In this document: positions 29,501 through 40,700 of the stretch, piece after piece
Layout of the letters: each line of letters opens with the position of its first letter
Position numbering within the stretch: the stretch's first letter is position 1
Source: Tribonema minus
Taxonomy: Eukaryota; Sar; Xanthophyceae; Tribonematales; Tribonemataceae
Length of the DNA stretch: 64,000 nt
NCBI GenBank assembly: GCA_017506865.1
Contig: JAFCMP010000445.1
Span: 1-64,000, forward strand
Direction of reading: 5' to 3'
Notes under the pieces: generated by a model
The model's input: the letters and a program-made list of their open reading frames with translations, nothing else
What the model was told of the DNA's origin: nothing
Databases searched by the model: none
Made by a program: the position numbers and the translations under genes

Positions 29501-31760
29501 AGATCCTCATTGAGCTGAGCATGTCGCTGGCACGGGAGTTGGCGGAGCGCGTCATGGCGTACACACGCGGAGCGCGAATGCTGGGCTGTGTTGCAGCGCC
29601 GGTATCCAAGCTCTTAGGACACAGCGCAGACTAGGCTGCTGCGTTGACGCAAGCTTTTCGATTGCATAGGCAACCCGGCCTCCCTTGGGCCTTTATGAAT
29701 ACAAGTCCATACGTACAACTAAAGCTAACAGCGTCACATGTAGAAGGGCATTATGCTAGATTAGGGCATGCTCAAATGGCAGGGGTACCTGCCAGTGTTG
29801 TGTGACCAGCAAACAACTGTTAAAAGTGCGGCAACATCCAGAACTGATATTGAAGTACTCAGGCTGTACGTGTAGGGTTTTGGCCTCTTGCTGATCCTCC
29901 CTGTGTGTTGCAACACCGCGCACCTCTGCGCTGCAAAAGGGCCCTCCTACAAAGCGCCAAGTTGTCAAACTACCTTCGTGTTCACATCTGAGAGCGTCCG
30001 CGATGACCTGACAGCTCCCAAGCAAGGCCCTTTTGTCACTGCAGTGTCATCAACTTCTTCACCTTGACCAATTGGTGTGCCTTGAACATTTTTCTTGGTA
30101 ACAACACCAGATACTATCTTCTATGTGCCACAGTGAGTCCATGTTGATAAAAGGAGGGCCCTTGACCTGCGGCCCTGTGCCATGCGCTTCTGTACCTTTC
30201 AGTGAGGACACCGGATGACTCGCAACGCACCTCCATACGCGGGATCGCCAGTGGCGGTGGAATCCACGAGGCAGCCGGCTGGCCTCTCGGACGATTTTGT
30301 TTGCGAACCGAACGACTGAGTTTTGACGCGCATGTTCTCGTAGACGACGGTGTATGTGGTTGAGGAAACCGGCGCTGTCGCGGTGTTCAACCAGCGCAGA
30401 ACAAAAGACAACACAGTCAGCTTTGAAACATTTGCTGCTGGCATGCGCACAGTGAGCAGCAGGGTACTGCTTTGACAATTGCAACAGTGAGAGAAGTCAG
30501 GTTCAGAGTCTGAAGAATGAAATACTTCGAAGTATGTGAATTCGGTTGACGTCATTGCTATGGCGCACTGTGTCTGCTTCTACACAAACGAGCAAAACCA
30601 CCCAGGCGTCGCAGGGTGCAACACAAAGCCTTTTGCTAATGGTTGCCACTATCCCCTGAATAATTCTACTCGGCCCGCACGCGCAATGTGTTACTGAGGT
30701 TCAAAAGTCTGCCGGCAATGCAGCACCAAGCAAACCGGCAACCCAGCTAAGGGAGAGGTGCTCCGCACGACAACTGAGTTGCCCCTTCTGCACGGTCATA
30801 TAATGTGGTACTTCCATAATATGATGACCCATCCAGGCTTGTCTGGTGCAAGTACCAAATGTATTCTGCACAAATGTAATACCATGTACTGACACACAAT
30901 GCAATCGCTTAGGTGCAGTGCCTCCCCACTTGCCTGCGTAGACATGCGAGTCATCTCCAGCAGTCAGATCCGCCCAGAAAGGTGCAATGAACGCTTGCCC
31001 GGTCGAGGTCGCAGGCAGGCTGGAGGGAGCTGGACGGCTGTCGCCAACCAGCTTAATCAGCCCATTCTCGTCGAGTTGCAGTTGGCTGTAAGACACCCCG
31101 TAGTAGGGGAACGTAAAGTGGAGCATGGGGAATATCACGGAGTCCTCAAACATCACCGCTGCATATGCTGCTGCTGAAATAGGCACCCCGGCACTACCTG
31201 CAAGGACCAGAAGTACAGCACCGCATGGTTAGTTTCTTGAGCTTATTGAGTGTGCATTGCCCGGTCATTGCTGGCCATCGCGCGGCAGTCGCTACATCAG
31301 TGTAAGGGCAAACAGCAATCAACATGGTCGAATCACTGACAGCTAAAAATGTGACTACAACACGCTTTTAACGCAAGCAGTACACCAGTTCACCACACCC
31401 AGCTCATGTATCACGTGCAATGAAGCGATCAGCCTTAGCAAGCAGCACAAGTCGGCAATGATGCACCCACCAGGGATGAGCTGGGCACCCAAATCCAGGT
31501 ATGCCTGATTGCCTGACGTGCTTGTTTGTACCGGAGCATGTCTGACACGGAGTGCAGTCGCAACGGTTCCATAAGCGGCCATCATCACGTAGTTCATTTT
31601 CAAACCGGGGGTCCGGATGTTGTTGACAATCTGCTCCAGCAGCGGGAGCGGGGGACGCACGCCAGATGTTGGCGGCAGCACCGCGCCCCTGTAGAGTCCG
31701 CTGGACAGAGTGGGTGGGTCTCCATTGGGGCATACATGCTCGTGGACGGCTATCAAGACC
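20427..31760 (-). CDS. Extracellular protein with LNR (Notch-type) and nidogen-like segments, multi-exon
   Basis: Small minus-strand exons with consistent GT-AG edges are scattered over about 11 kb: 31760-31471, 31197 to about 30945, 30466-30231, 28040-28004, 26846-26806, 26386-26313, 24753-24651, 24070-23924, 23316-23062 and 20529-20427 (stop TAG). The encoded pieces are Cys- and Asn-rich, with N-glycosylation-type NGT and NTT sites. They include FPYYGVSYSQLQLDENG...APFWADL and EVYIKYNRWD...GNYSIGFQ, both nidogen (NIDO)-like. Two LNR modules are present, with split exons giving DGWCDPTLNNEAC + AYDGGDCC and a terminal C + GWDDGDCC. LNRs are Ca2+-binding, disulphide-rich ectodomain modules. 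Not every exon has been found, and phase was checked only at some joints. Exons further 5' (34.7-42.5 kb) may belong to the same transcript. No kinase, protease or ion-channel motif was seen. Confidence 0.5.
23062..23316 (-). CDS. LNR gene, Cys-containing ectodomain exon
   Basis: About 85 residues from a GCTCAG acceptor to a GTGAGC donor. It has five Cys, NGT and NTT glycosylation sites and a CQGETCEKYYQFTNGT segment, consistent with a secreted domain. The family is unknown. Confidence 0.5.
23924..24070 (-). CDS. LNR gene, nidogen-like beta-strand exon
   Basis: Forty-nine residues between a TGTGCAG acceptor and a GTGACC donor, in phase at both ends. The pattern VEVLLNMCGEVYIKYN...GNYSIGFQ resembles the conserved end of NIDO-type domains (hydrophobic strand, G-x-I/V-x-Y, then G-x-x-x-I/V-G-F/I-Q). 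Confidence 0.5.
24560..24608. repeat. CAG/CTG trinucleotide repeat
   Basis: Interrupted run of about 16 CAG-type triplets (plus strand) in an intron of the LNR gene, with single CAC, CGG and AGG interruptions. Confidence 0.9.
24651..24753 (-). CDS. LNR gene, probable exon
   Basis: About 34 residues between TTACCAG and GTGTCT. Encodes LVDLISSDSQYYNDEECF and a basic continuation. Splice signals are plausible; similarity was not recognised. Confidence 0.4.
25719..25745. repeat. (TA)n microsatellite
   Basis: Uninterrupted TA run of 27 bases inside an intron-like stretch. Confidence 0.95.
26313..26386 (-). CDS. LNR gene, exon with the second half of LNR 1
   Basis: From a CTTCAG acceptor: T AYDGGDCCIATCVGINCKMGG... 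to a GTAAGT donor. The first base completes the Cys codon opened by the 28004 exon, giving the continuous LNR order DGWCD...EAC + AYDGGDC. That match supports both exons and the phase. Confidence 0.6.
26806..26846 (-). CDS. LNR gene, small probable exon
   Basis: Forty-one bases between GCGCAG and GTGAGG encode NNADGTVLIWLTK, which looks like a strand pair of the nidogen-like fold. It lies between the two LNR half-exons, so if both LNR exons are joined directly this one is skipped or belongs to an alternative form. Confidence 0.3.
28004..28040 (-). CDS. LNR gene, micro-exon with the first half of LNR 1
   Basis: Thirty-seven bases between TGTGCAG and GTAAGA encode DGWCDPTLNNEA plus two bases of a Cys codon. 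The residues are diagnostic of an LNR. The exon's shortness is unusual. Confidence 0.6.
28041..29272. other. Intron-like stretch without recognised exons
   Basis: AT-richer sequence. A minus-strand open frame at 28144-28575 has no recognisable family. No exon edges were clear. Confidence 0.3.
29273..29724 (+). mobile_element. 5'-truncated LINE copy with 12-bp target-site duplication
   Basis: Bases 29285-29712 reproduce the last ~430 bp of the 2.3-kb LINE in the opposite orientation, including the ORF2 C-terminus ending in KLLGHSAD. The frame is broken (TAG at about 29425). It is flanked by perfect 12-bp repeats GTACAACTAAAG at 29273-29284 and 29713-29724, the signature of target-primed insertion. 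Confidence 0.95.
30231..30466 (-). CDS. LNR gene, ectodomain exon
   Basis: About 79 residues from AAAGCAG to a GTGCGT donor. A hydrophobic/Thr-rich beta pattern (TLLLTVRMPAANVSKLTVL, then TTYTVVYENMRV) with one Cys. It looks like part of an extracellular beta-sandwich; the family was not identified. Confidence 0.5.
30945..31197 (-). CDS. LNR gene, nidogen-like exon
   Basis: Starts after CCTTGCAG and encodes FPMLHFTFPYYGVSYSQLQL, DENGLIKL and, further on, APFWADLTAGDDSHVYAG. Nidogen-type domains share the FPFYG...NG.i.F...IAPFWAD pattern. The 3' edge is uncertain; a donor near 30945 fits the end of the recognisable sequence. The first base joins the previous exon in phase (G + GT). Confidence 0.55.
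31471..31760 (-). CDS. LNR gene, upstream exon
   Basis: From a ATGCAG acceptor to a GTGGGT donor, about 96 residues, including HEHVCPNGDPPTLSSGLYRG and LEQIVNNIRTPGLKMNYVMM. It joins the 31197 exon with a conserved phase. Family unknown. A hydrophobic ATG-starting extension to 31810 could be read as a signal peptide, but an acceptor fits better. Confidence 0.5.
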
Positions 31761-32148
31761 CTGCATACACAGCACCACAACATGACCAGTGAGAGTGCCG
31801 CAGTGAACACAGTGATTCAACTGCAGTGTGCCATGTACAGTGTAGTTATGATGAGTAGCATGCACTGTAAGGCTGCTGGATAAAAAACAGGGAAAACTAC
31901 GCTACTACATCCATGCCACCATCAAAGACAAAAACTGTATGATTGCAAGTGTTCCAGGCCAAGCTCTAGGGCAAATACGCAGCGAGATAAGTTCAAGTTA
32001 TTAGAAGTATAAAGTGAACTTACAAGCACTATTTGCATTGGCATTGCTGCAGGATTGCACAAATCAGGTCTGGTATCGCTGGTAACCTCAGTCCTGCTAT
32101 TTTGAAGGTATTGATGGCCATGTACATTGAGTTAGAGGCTGGAAGTAC

Positions 32149-32740
32149 GTATGGACTTGTATTTATGAAGGCCCAAGGGAGGCCGGGTTGCCTATGCAAT
32201 CGAAAAGCTTGCGTCAACGCAGCAGCCTAGTCTGCGCTATGTCCTAGGAGCTTGGATACCGGCGCTGCAACACGACCCAGCATTCGCGCTCCGCGTGTGT
32301 ACGCCATGACGCGCTCCGCCAAGTCCCGCGCCAGTGACATGTTCAGCTCAATGAGGATCTGACGCTTAGCTAACCCGGCCTTGCGTAACACATCTGCCTT
32401 CCCCCCCCCTGAGCACAGTGCTAAATGCATTGCCAACTCCTTGACAAAAAGTCTTGTCTGCTTGCCCAGCCGTCCGTACGACTCCTGCACAAATGGCACA
32501 AAAGCCCAAGATGACGTCAAGGTGCCGGTGTGGTGCTTGACCTTCGCGTCCTCCCCCACCCCAGCAGCATAGCCGTCCGTGTTCGAGGCATTTGTTTTGC
32601 CTGTCAGGTACGAGCTCGCTGTGGGCGCGCGCACACTTGTGTCCAGCACTAGTCCCTTGTTACGGTGTGCACTGCTAAAGTGCAGACACCCTGGGTCAAT
32701 GACTGTGTCCGCCCGATATATACCCCGGTACCTTGAAGAC
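32149..32740 (-). mobile_element. 5'-truncated LINE copy
   Basis: Matches the last ~590 bp of the 2.3-kb LINE in the same orientation, starting at the same 3' terminus (after AAGTAC at 32143-32148) and ending at GAAGAC (32740). It has a TATA insertion near 32717 but keeps a 140-residue ORF2 C-terminal frame (32649-32227). No convincing target duplication is seen. Confidence 0.9.
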
Positions 32741-34678
32741 CCGTACTGATCAGCTTACCTAAACTGCCCGTGAATGTTCATAGCGCGGCTAAATTTGCCA
32801 CACGCTCGACTAACGATCGAAAAGCATCACACAAACTCAGTGTAGGAGGTCTTCAGGATTCATGGCAACGTTCTATATGATACGTTTACACTAGTATTGT
32901 TTGTGCAGGTCTCATCTCAACGCAAGGGATAGATCAAACAACATAGTCCGAGTCAACTAGAGACGACCATAAGGTAACGTACTGTCTGTGTAAGGAAGTT
33001 CAACTTTGTTTTGCAGACTTCAAGTATGCTGGCACTCAAAACGTATGATCAAATTCGCTGCCTGTTGTGGACATCGATGTACATCCCTAACTAGTGCGGC
33101 ACAAAACCCATCATCATGCAGTTCATTGCAGGAACATGCGTGAACGGTAGGAACTGTTACTCAGTCAAAAGCAGGTCATGGTGTACTGCATCCTGTGTTC
33201 ACATGTCATAGCGTACAGCATCTTGTTGCTCCCTCGCTGTCAACTGCAATCAAGCACTTGCCCTGAAGTGAAGATGGCACAGGCGCAGAAGAGCAGGAAA
33301 CGGCTGAACCAGTCCTTGCTCCTTCTCCTGTGTAGGAAAACACAACGGGTATGACGTCAACTGCACGGAAGCAGCTGCAGCTGAAGAAGCATCACCTGGT
33401 CCACGAGAAATGGAGCAAGCGCCAGTTTATTCCTGTACCATGCCCATGCACTGCTGGTAGTCTGTGAAACAGGTTCGTGCGCTGAATCGGCTTGTCATTG
33501 CTCCTGAGCAGTGCTAGCACCTTCTGATTCGACCATGACGCGCATTAATCCAACGTCACCGCTTCAGTCAAGGCGGTCGCAGTGTTATTGCCATGTACAT
33601 GCGCTGCCACAATGACTGCTGCTCGAGATGTGCGTCGCCCTTGTGCATCCCCCGCCCTTGTGCATCCCCTGCCCTTATGCATCTCCCGCGACAGAATGGG
33701 AGATCAAGCGCGCACGCAGACAAGCGCATATGACGCCGCAGCAACGCAAGGCCTCACAGCTCATAGATGGAATGTCCCCAGGGCGCTGAGCAGTGGGGCG
33801 CGGCTTTGAGAGTCAGCACAATTTCTTAACCTAAACAGGGGAGTTCTACAGCATGCCATTGGCCATGGGCCCGTATTGAACACACAATTGATTATTATAT
33901 GCGCTAGAGCTACGTGTTGTAGCAGGCGCAGCGCACCTTTCACATGACAACGGCTGCTAGACAACGGCTTTCAATCGTTCTTGATCAACCTTAGCAACAC
34001 CTTGTGGAGGGAAGGGGGGGGGCAGGGGGGGGTAACAAACGTACATTTCGTCCAAACACCTAGTTTTTCAGCCATGGCGATCACCCCCGGGGGCCCCCCA
34101 AGCGGTGCACCTATCTACTACTGCAGTGACTATGGGCTTTATTGACTTCGGCTTGTCAATGAGGGCCAGAAACCCTACGGCTGGTAGTATCAACCAATGA
34201 AATTATGCCATGGACGCCATGCTTGTGCAGTGCTTATGCAGCGCTGTGCTGTCGATGCATCCAGGTGGCCCTGAGTGCAAGCTCTACGCTCGATGTCCCC
34301 CTATGCTAGCTACACCTTCAAATGAGCTGCCAGGAGGGGTCTTTCCCTGCTGTCTCTACAGCTACAACCTGAGACCCACGCTGTTGTCTGAAACTCTACG
34401 AGTGTGAACCTCAGCCAAGTATGCCGTCACTCACTGCGATCAGCCCGTCTGTAACGCGGCCACGTTTTGACCCGAATGGTTGAAATAATAGCCTTTCATG
34501 AAGCTACCACTGCACACTTGAGCGCTGCTGCAACCAGTAGTACTTGTCTCACCCATGCATCGTGTTCTGCCAAATGGTGCCAATGCAGGGCTTGTAGTAC
34601 TATAGGCCTTATTTATTATAGGCCACAAGCCGCTGGTACAAACTGTGTGCTGTTGGATAGTCCGTACATGGCTCATAC
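32741..34678. other. Region without recognised exons
   Basis: AT-richer, with short G-runs near 34010-34030 and a small CCCTTGTGCATCCCC-type repeat near 33645-33690. No supported gene. If the 34.7-42.5 kb exons and the LNR gene are separate, their boundary lies here. Confidence 0.3.
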
Positions 34679-34779
34679 CTGGCCTGCATCTTCAAAGCGA
34701 TGATATCTATGTCCGGGGCTGCTGCTGTGGGTCTCACGAGTTCGCCACTGACGGGAGCACTGAGAGTCTCATTGGCCAC
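34679..34779 (-). CDS. Membrane-protein gene, exon
   Basis: Between ATGCAG and a GTATGA donor. Encodes VANETLSAPVSGELVRP and PDIDIIALKMQA. The first residues echo the LAIANE end of the 36826 exon. Confidence 0.45.
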
Positions 34780-37700
34780 CTGCATTGACACAGTATCAAT
34801 GTAGAATTTAAGAAACACGGCTTGAGTGCCAGCACTCATTTGCATTTCCTCTGCATTGACATCACAGGCGCTTTAAAGGCGTTGTGTGGAACATGACCTA
34901 AGCAGCAGTGGCATCATGCACAGAGATTATTTAGCTCGAGCAGCAGGTGTAATCATGCATAGAGGATCTCTGGAGGTCATCACGCACAGAGATGCTGCGG
35001 ACACTCTCTGTGGACTTCATTGATTGAGTACAGGTCATCGTTCAGGCACCGCGATGTGTTACATCAGCAACACCTGGACGCACACCGTGTGCGAAGCAAA
35101 AAGAACGTGCAAAGCACCAAGAACCTATACACCTTCACCACGTAATTAGAAACAATGCCAAGATCATCCCAAACCTTTGCAGATGCCCAGCTTTGTACAA
35201 GCGTATGTGTAGTACCGCTTACACCGCAAGTTAACATGGCTTAAGAAATCAGCTGCGGCAGGAGCATCATAGATTCACAGTGCTAGTGGTGCCACATGTG
35301 ACCTGGCAAGCTGTTGCTAGTACAAAGGAGCGACCGCTGGGCCTTCGGAAGAACCGGCAACCCACGATTTGCAGCAGCTCCATCGTCAGGTAAATCGACA
35401 ATCAGCATCATTCGCACTTGAGCTCCAGCAGCATTATAATGCAACATAGCATTGCCCATGCACAGGTGTTTGTTACCAAAGCTGGTCTTGATCCCCGCTC
35501 ACCTTGCAATCTCTAGCTGTTGCGAAGGTGCCTGGTGCACTTGGCATCACCGTAGTGGGCAGCGCAACATCATACACTCAGTCTACCCACAACGGCTGCC
35601 TCGCGCATGAGCATAGATTCCAACCAAATGGGACAATCTATACTTCAAACAAACTAATACGCTCGCTGTGTGTTTGCGGCCGGTGCGTACGTGCCTTGTC
35701 CGCCGAGGCGTCATCGAGCGTGGCAGCAGCCAGCGGTGCTTCCTCGTCACGGGATTGCGCTTCATAGTCCTCGTCTAAAAACATCACTTTGAGGCTTTTG
35801 ATGCTGAGAAGCCTTGCAATAACGTTGTCAGCCTGCAGTGGCAACCAGACACATACCTATATTTTAGCATTTGTGTTGACATCAGCGGCACTGCAGCATG
35901 CTGGCTGTTGATTTGACACTCTCAGTGCAATGATTGATGCATAATGTCATACCAATGCATGCATGCGCAATGCCACCGATGATGACTATGCCACTGGCAG
36001 CCGCATGTGTAGGATCCCTGCAAACGCAGCTGTGCACATGATTGAGAGCCACACAGTACAGCCGAAATTGGTGTGAGGTATCATGGAAACAGTGGCGTCA
36101 GTCATCAGAGGCCGCTGGCTTTCACAACGACCATCGGCGGATGAAGAAGGGAACAGGGGTGATTGAAGAAGCGCACGAGCACTTTCAGCCAATCAGATGG
36201 CACAGCCAAGCAGCAGCCGAGCTTAGTGCGTCTTCCAGGCACACGGTGGGAAGTCATAATGGCTTGCGCTGCAATCGTGTTGGACCCTGTGAAAATGCTG
36301 CTAGTGCCAGCAGGCACTGTGGTGTGAGCTGCATTGTCAGCAACGTCTGATGCAGTTCACGTCCATGAATTCGGCCGCTCTTGTCGCATGGAATGCAGGT
36401 ACTTTAATCATTCGGAAATTCATGGCCGCAAAAACTGCACAGAGTGGCTCTAGTTGACATGAAGTTCGCGCACGCGACTGCCGCAATCAAGTGTGCTAGG
36501 GCGGTGCGCAACACATATATATCGCCAGAGGAAAGCCTCATAGTGAGCACCGCTTCAATGTCCGCTCTGAACAGCCAACAGCCAGGTGGCCTAGGGCCGC
36601 ACAAAAAAAAATCACATGCATGTAGGGCAAATGTGATTGTTAGCTTTGTAGCAAATCAAATCGCCAGTGAGGGTGGTGATGTCACTCATCAATGAATTGG
36701 TCTGCCATTGCTTGATCTCTTGCCTCTTGTATCAGTGTTCACGCGTGACAGAACGACCGCACTAAAAGTATTCAAGGCTGCCTCACGTATCTTGTATGTT
36801 CAAGTTGCCAAAATCACAGACCTACCTCATTGGCAATCGCCAGTGCTATGAAGTTCTGGATGAGGTCGATCAGGTCAGCTGCTTTGGCCATCACCTGCAG
36901 GTGCGATACGCCAGTACGTGCAGCAGCGCAAGAACAATGGTTGCAGGTGAGCATGTGCATGTATCAGAGCATAACAGCTGTTGACGTGTTGCTGTATGTT
37001 TCGCAGTCAACTTGATGTAGCGCTTGACTTTTGCGACAAACAGCAGCGAGAGTTCACAAATTGTTATTGTCATCAGCATTGACAGTGTCTGTCACGGACC
37101 AGCATCGGTGCAGATGCACAGATTCGGGCTGAACGTGGAGTGCCAAATGTGGTATAACATGAAGCACTACACTTACAATGGCTGATGCCTGCGATACACT
37201 TTACGATTGGCAGGGTGTGAGTGTGTGACGCGTGAGAGGGGCAGCAGGGCATTATCAGCATGATCGACCATTTTTGCAATTTATAAATAACTTCGACAAA
37301 CATTGCCAGCTGTCAGATGTACAGCCAATGAACATCGTTGCACACACTTTGAAGTCGGTAAACTATTGAATGTGCACCTCTAACATGAGTAACGCAGCAG
37401 CCTGAGGGGAGCAGCAGTTGTAGCAGCAGGAGCGGCGGCAGCAGCATGCTGCAGCAGCACAAGTCTGCTGACTACAGCCTCATACTCGCACAGACAACCG
37501 GAATAATGATACCTAAGTTCGTCCTCTTTTGCTCTGTTTTCCTTGTTCCGTTTTACTCACGTGCCCGTACACGTAGCACTCAAAGCCGTACTGCACAAAG
37601 CTGAGAAGTGGGACGATGACGCCAAGGAGGTTGCACCGGGCAAGGCCCACTCTAAGGATGAACCACATCTCCGTAGTCGTGGAGCCGACAGAACCAGCAA

Positions 37701-40700
37701 CCTGCGCACAAACAGAGCAGCAGGAGCGCTGAGTTGACCATAGGGAGCAATAGCAATGGCAATGGCTTGCGGTTGTATTTCAGCAATGCCTTGCGGTGAT
37801 ATAACAGCAATCATGTCATTATGGCAATGGCTTGCGGTTATAACACAGCGTACAGTCTACAGTCACCGGAGTAGGGTTAAATGGCGGGACCCATGCACTA
37901 CTGTCGAAATTCTCAGTGCCATGTTTGGCTTGCTCAGCCATCCTGCAGACCTCCAGATACTGGCGCATCTGATTGCATGAGTTCCAAAGAAATTGGAGTG
38001 GTTTGACGGTCATGCAGCTGATACAGCCATGTCTACATGGACAGAAAGGCAGACAGTTCGCATGAGACGAGGTAGGCAGTCACCTAGGTATCGTAAGGCT
38101 ACCACGATTTATAAAAGTGTCACAGAGTGGCGATTACCCTGTAAAACTGTGCATGCGATGAATGGCATAACGTTGACCTGCAGAGCATGCCCATAGCGTT
38201 GCAGTCAGTCTTTCTACGTTCGTGCTGGTACGCCACAATGGCCGAGGTTCCCGAATGGACGGTGAGGCACCTCGACCAACTATGGTGCATCATGAGGAAC
38301 TAATAATATGAATGCCGTACAACTCCGAGCATCACAACTACAATAACTTCGAAGTAGCACTATGCTTGCCAAGGATCAGACCTTACTGTTGCGATGCTGG
38401 TCATGAGCCCAATGCTTCAACGATGAGTAAGCAAACACAAACAGAGATGTCAATGACTAAGCTACCATCTCTACAAGCGCACTGCGACCGGTCGTGACAT
38501 GATAGATGATTTCAGAGCTCAAATTTAACTATCTTTGAAGTACATGTGTACGCTTGCATGCCAATCAGTGAGGCGCAGGTATGAAGTCTTGTCGATGAAA
38601 GTAAACATGGAAGTCAGCTTTACTGGGAACGGAAAGCTACAGTTCTGTTGATCAAACCTGCTGCTTCTCGGTACACTAAGTAGTGTTTACTTGTATAACA
38701 CATCAGTGAGGCTGTCAAGTGCTCTGGCAGTGGTATAACATTTGCCGTACCTATGGACAGCGACACAACTCAGGCTGCGAGTCCGAGCCATTATATGCTG
38801 GTCACAATGCACTTCATGTGCTTGTCAATATACTTGGTGATGGCAAGAGAGAACTCACGTATGCCACGGCAAGCGGCATCCCCCAGTACAGCTGGGTGGA
38901 GTATTTCAGAAAATCTGTGCGTGTCAGCGAACAGAGGCACAAGACCGAGCAAATGAGTCGTGCATCATGATGTATGATTCAATGAAGTTTGCTGCTGCAC
39001 TGCGGAGAGAAATGACCGCAGTGGCACGACTTCATGCGAAAACTCACATTGGCAGGCATTAGTGTAATCAACCATATAGTGTTGATATGCCAATTTGGTA
39101 GTTAGCTTAGGTCAGCCATCAGGTACGCGCCATTGCAATGTTTAGCATGCATTTGGCAACAACCATTGGCAACAAACGCGCATATGCTGTATAATACGCA
39201 ATGTCACCTCATGCAGATGTTGATGCGGGTACAGGTCATATGCTGAAGGACAGGCTGGTGCAGCTGTTGCAGGCGGTGGAAAGGATGAGCCGCACAGCCT
39301 GGCGGTGCAGGAGCTAGTCTAGTAGTGAGCAAGCACTCGCCATGATATCCCGCAGTCTAATTTGTCAAATTTGGTTAACCTCTCCATTTTCTTACGTTCG
39401 GCCTAAAATCAGCATGTGCAACTGGCATGGTCCCCAATCAAGACAGCAGCAGTTGTACTGAAGGTGCAGGTTGTCCAGCGGCGCCCTGCCCAGTGATCTG
39501 GAGCCTACTGCATGAAGCTGATTGGCTGCCAACCCATGCCCCCACACACCGGGTTTGAAGGTTGCCAGTGGAGAACTTCTAGCTGTACCAACTTGGAAAG
39601 GCAGGCGCAATATCTGGTCAGACATTTCAAACCATTTTCCTCTGCTCATGGTTTGACTTAATAGTTGGCTCGCTCAAAAAGCCAAAAAAGTTGCACGTAT
39701 GGACTTGTATTTATAAAGGCCCAAGGGAGGCCGGGTTGCCTATGCAATCGAAAAGCTTGCGTCAACGCAGCAGCCTAGTCTGCGCTGTGCCCTAGGAGTT
39801 TGGATACCGGCGCCGCAACACAGCCCAGCATTCGCGCTCCACGTGTGTATGCCATGACGCGCTCCGCCAACTCCCGCGCCAGCGATATGCTCAGCTCAAT
39901 GTGGATCTGACGCTTAGCTAACCCGGCCTTGCGTAACACATCTGCCTTCCCCCCCCCTGAGCACAAAAAGTTGCACTTCCAAAAAAGTGTGCAATCGACA
40001 TCTTGAGATATCCCATGCTGATCTCGCACTTAAAAATTAACCTCAAAATGACACGTACATCATCCTGAAATGTTAAACATCATCCTGAAATGCAGCGGTG
40101 AATGCAGGCACTGGCAACATTTCAAACAAGTCAAAGAGACTTCAACTTCACCAAAGTGGCCCAGGGTGATCTATGATGCTGTGTCCCGTTTTCCCGATTC
40201 AGGTCCTGTCTTTCGCAATTCATTTCTAGCATTCAACAGCTTTGGGCAGTCACTACAGTATCATGATGCTCCTGCAGGCGAATTGCTTACCAATACAATT
40301 CTTCTCCTTGTCGCGGAAGTCCAAGAAGATCTTCAGGAAGACCAGAAACTGCGAGCAAGAGTGCATGCAATTGCTTCAGAACATTTACTGTATGAGAACT
40401 ATTTCAAATTGGCGCAATCCCCGAATACTACTAGAACTGTAGATGCTTGATTAAACGCCCCTCCCCCCTGTCACACGGTACAGGCCCGTCCCCTGTGCAA
40501 ATGGCCATGGGCAGTGCTTGCCAGGGCAAAGTGCACCATGGGCAACAACGTCCACCTCCGCTTGGAACTTTGAACCCCCCCCTAGCAATTGATTAACCAG
40601 AACGGCTGCAGGTTGGCACGCTGCCTCGCAGGAGACAGCCGGGGAAAAACGTGAAATTAAGCTGAACTTCAACTGATCGTTTTCTGAGTGATTCACTACT

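Noticed and set aside
32727..32760. Target-site duplication for the 32.1-kb LINE copy
   Set aside because: GAAG-type similarity at both flanks is too short and misaligned to count.
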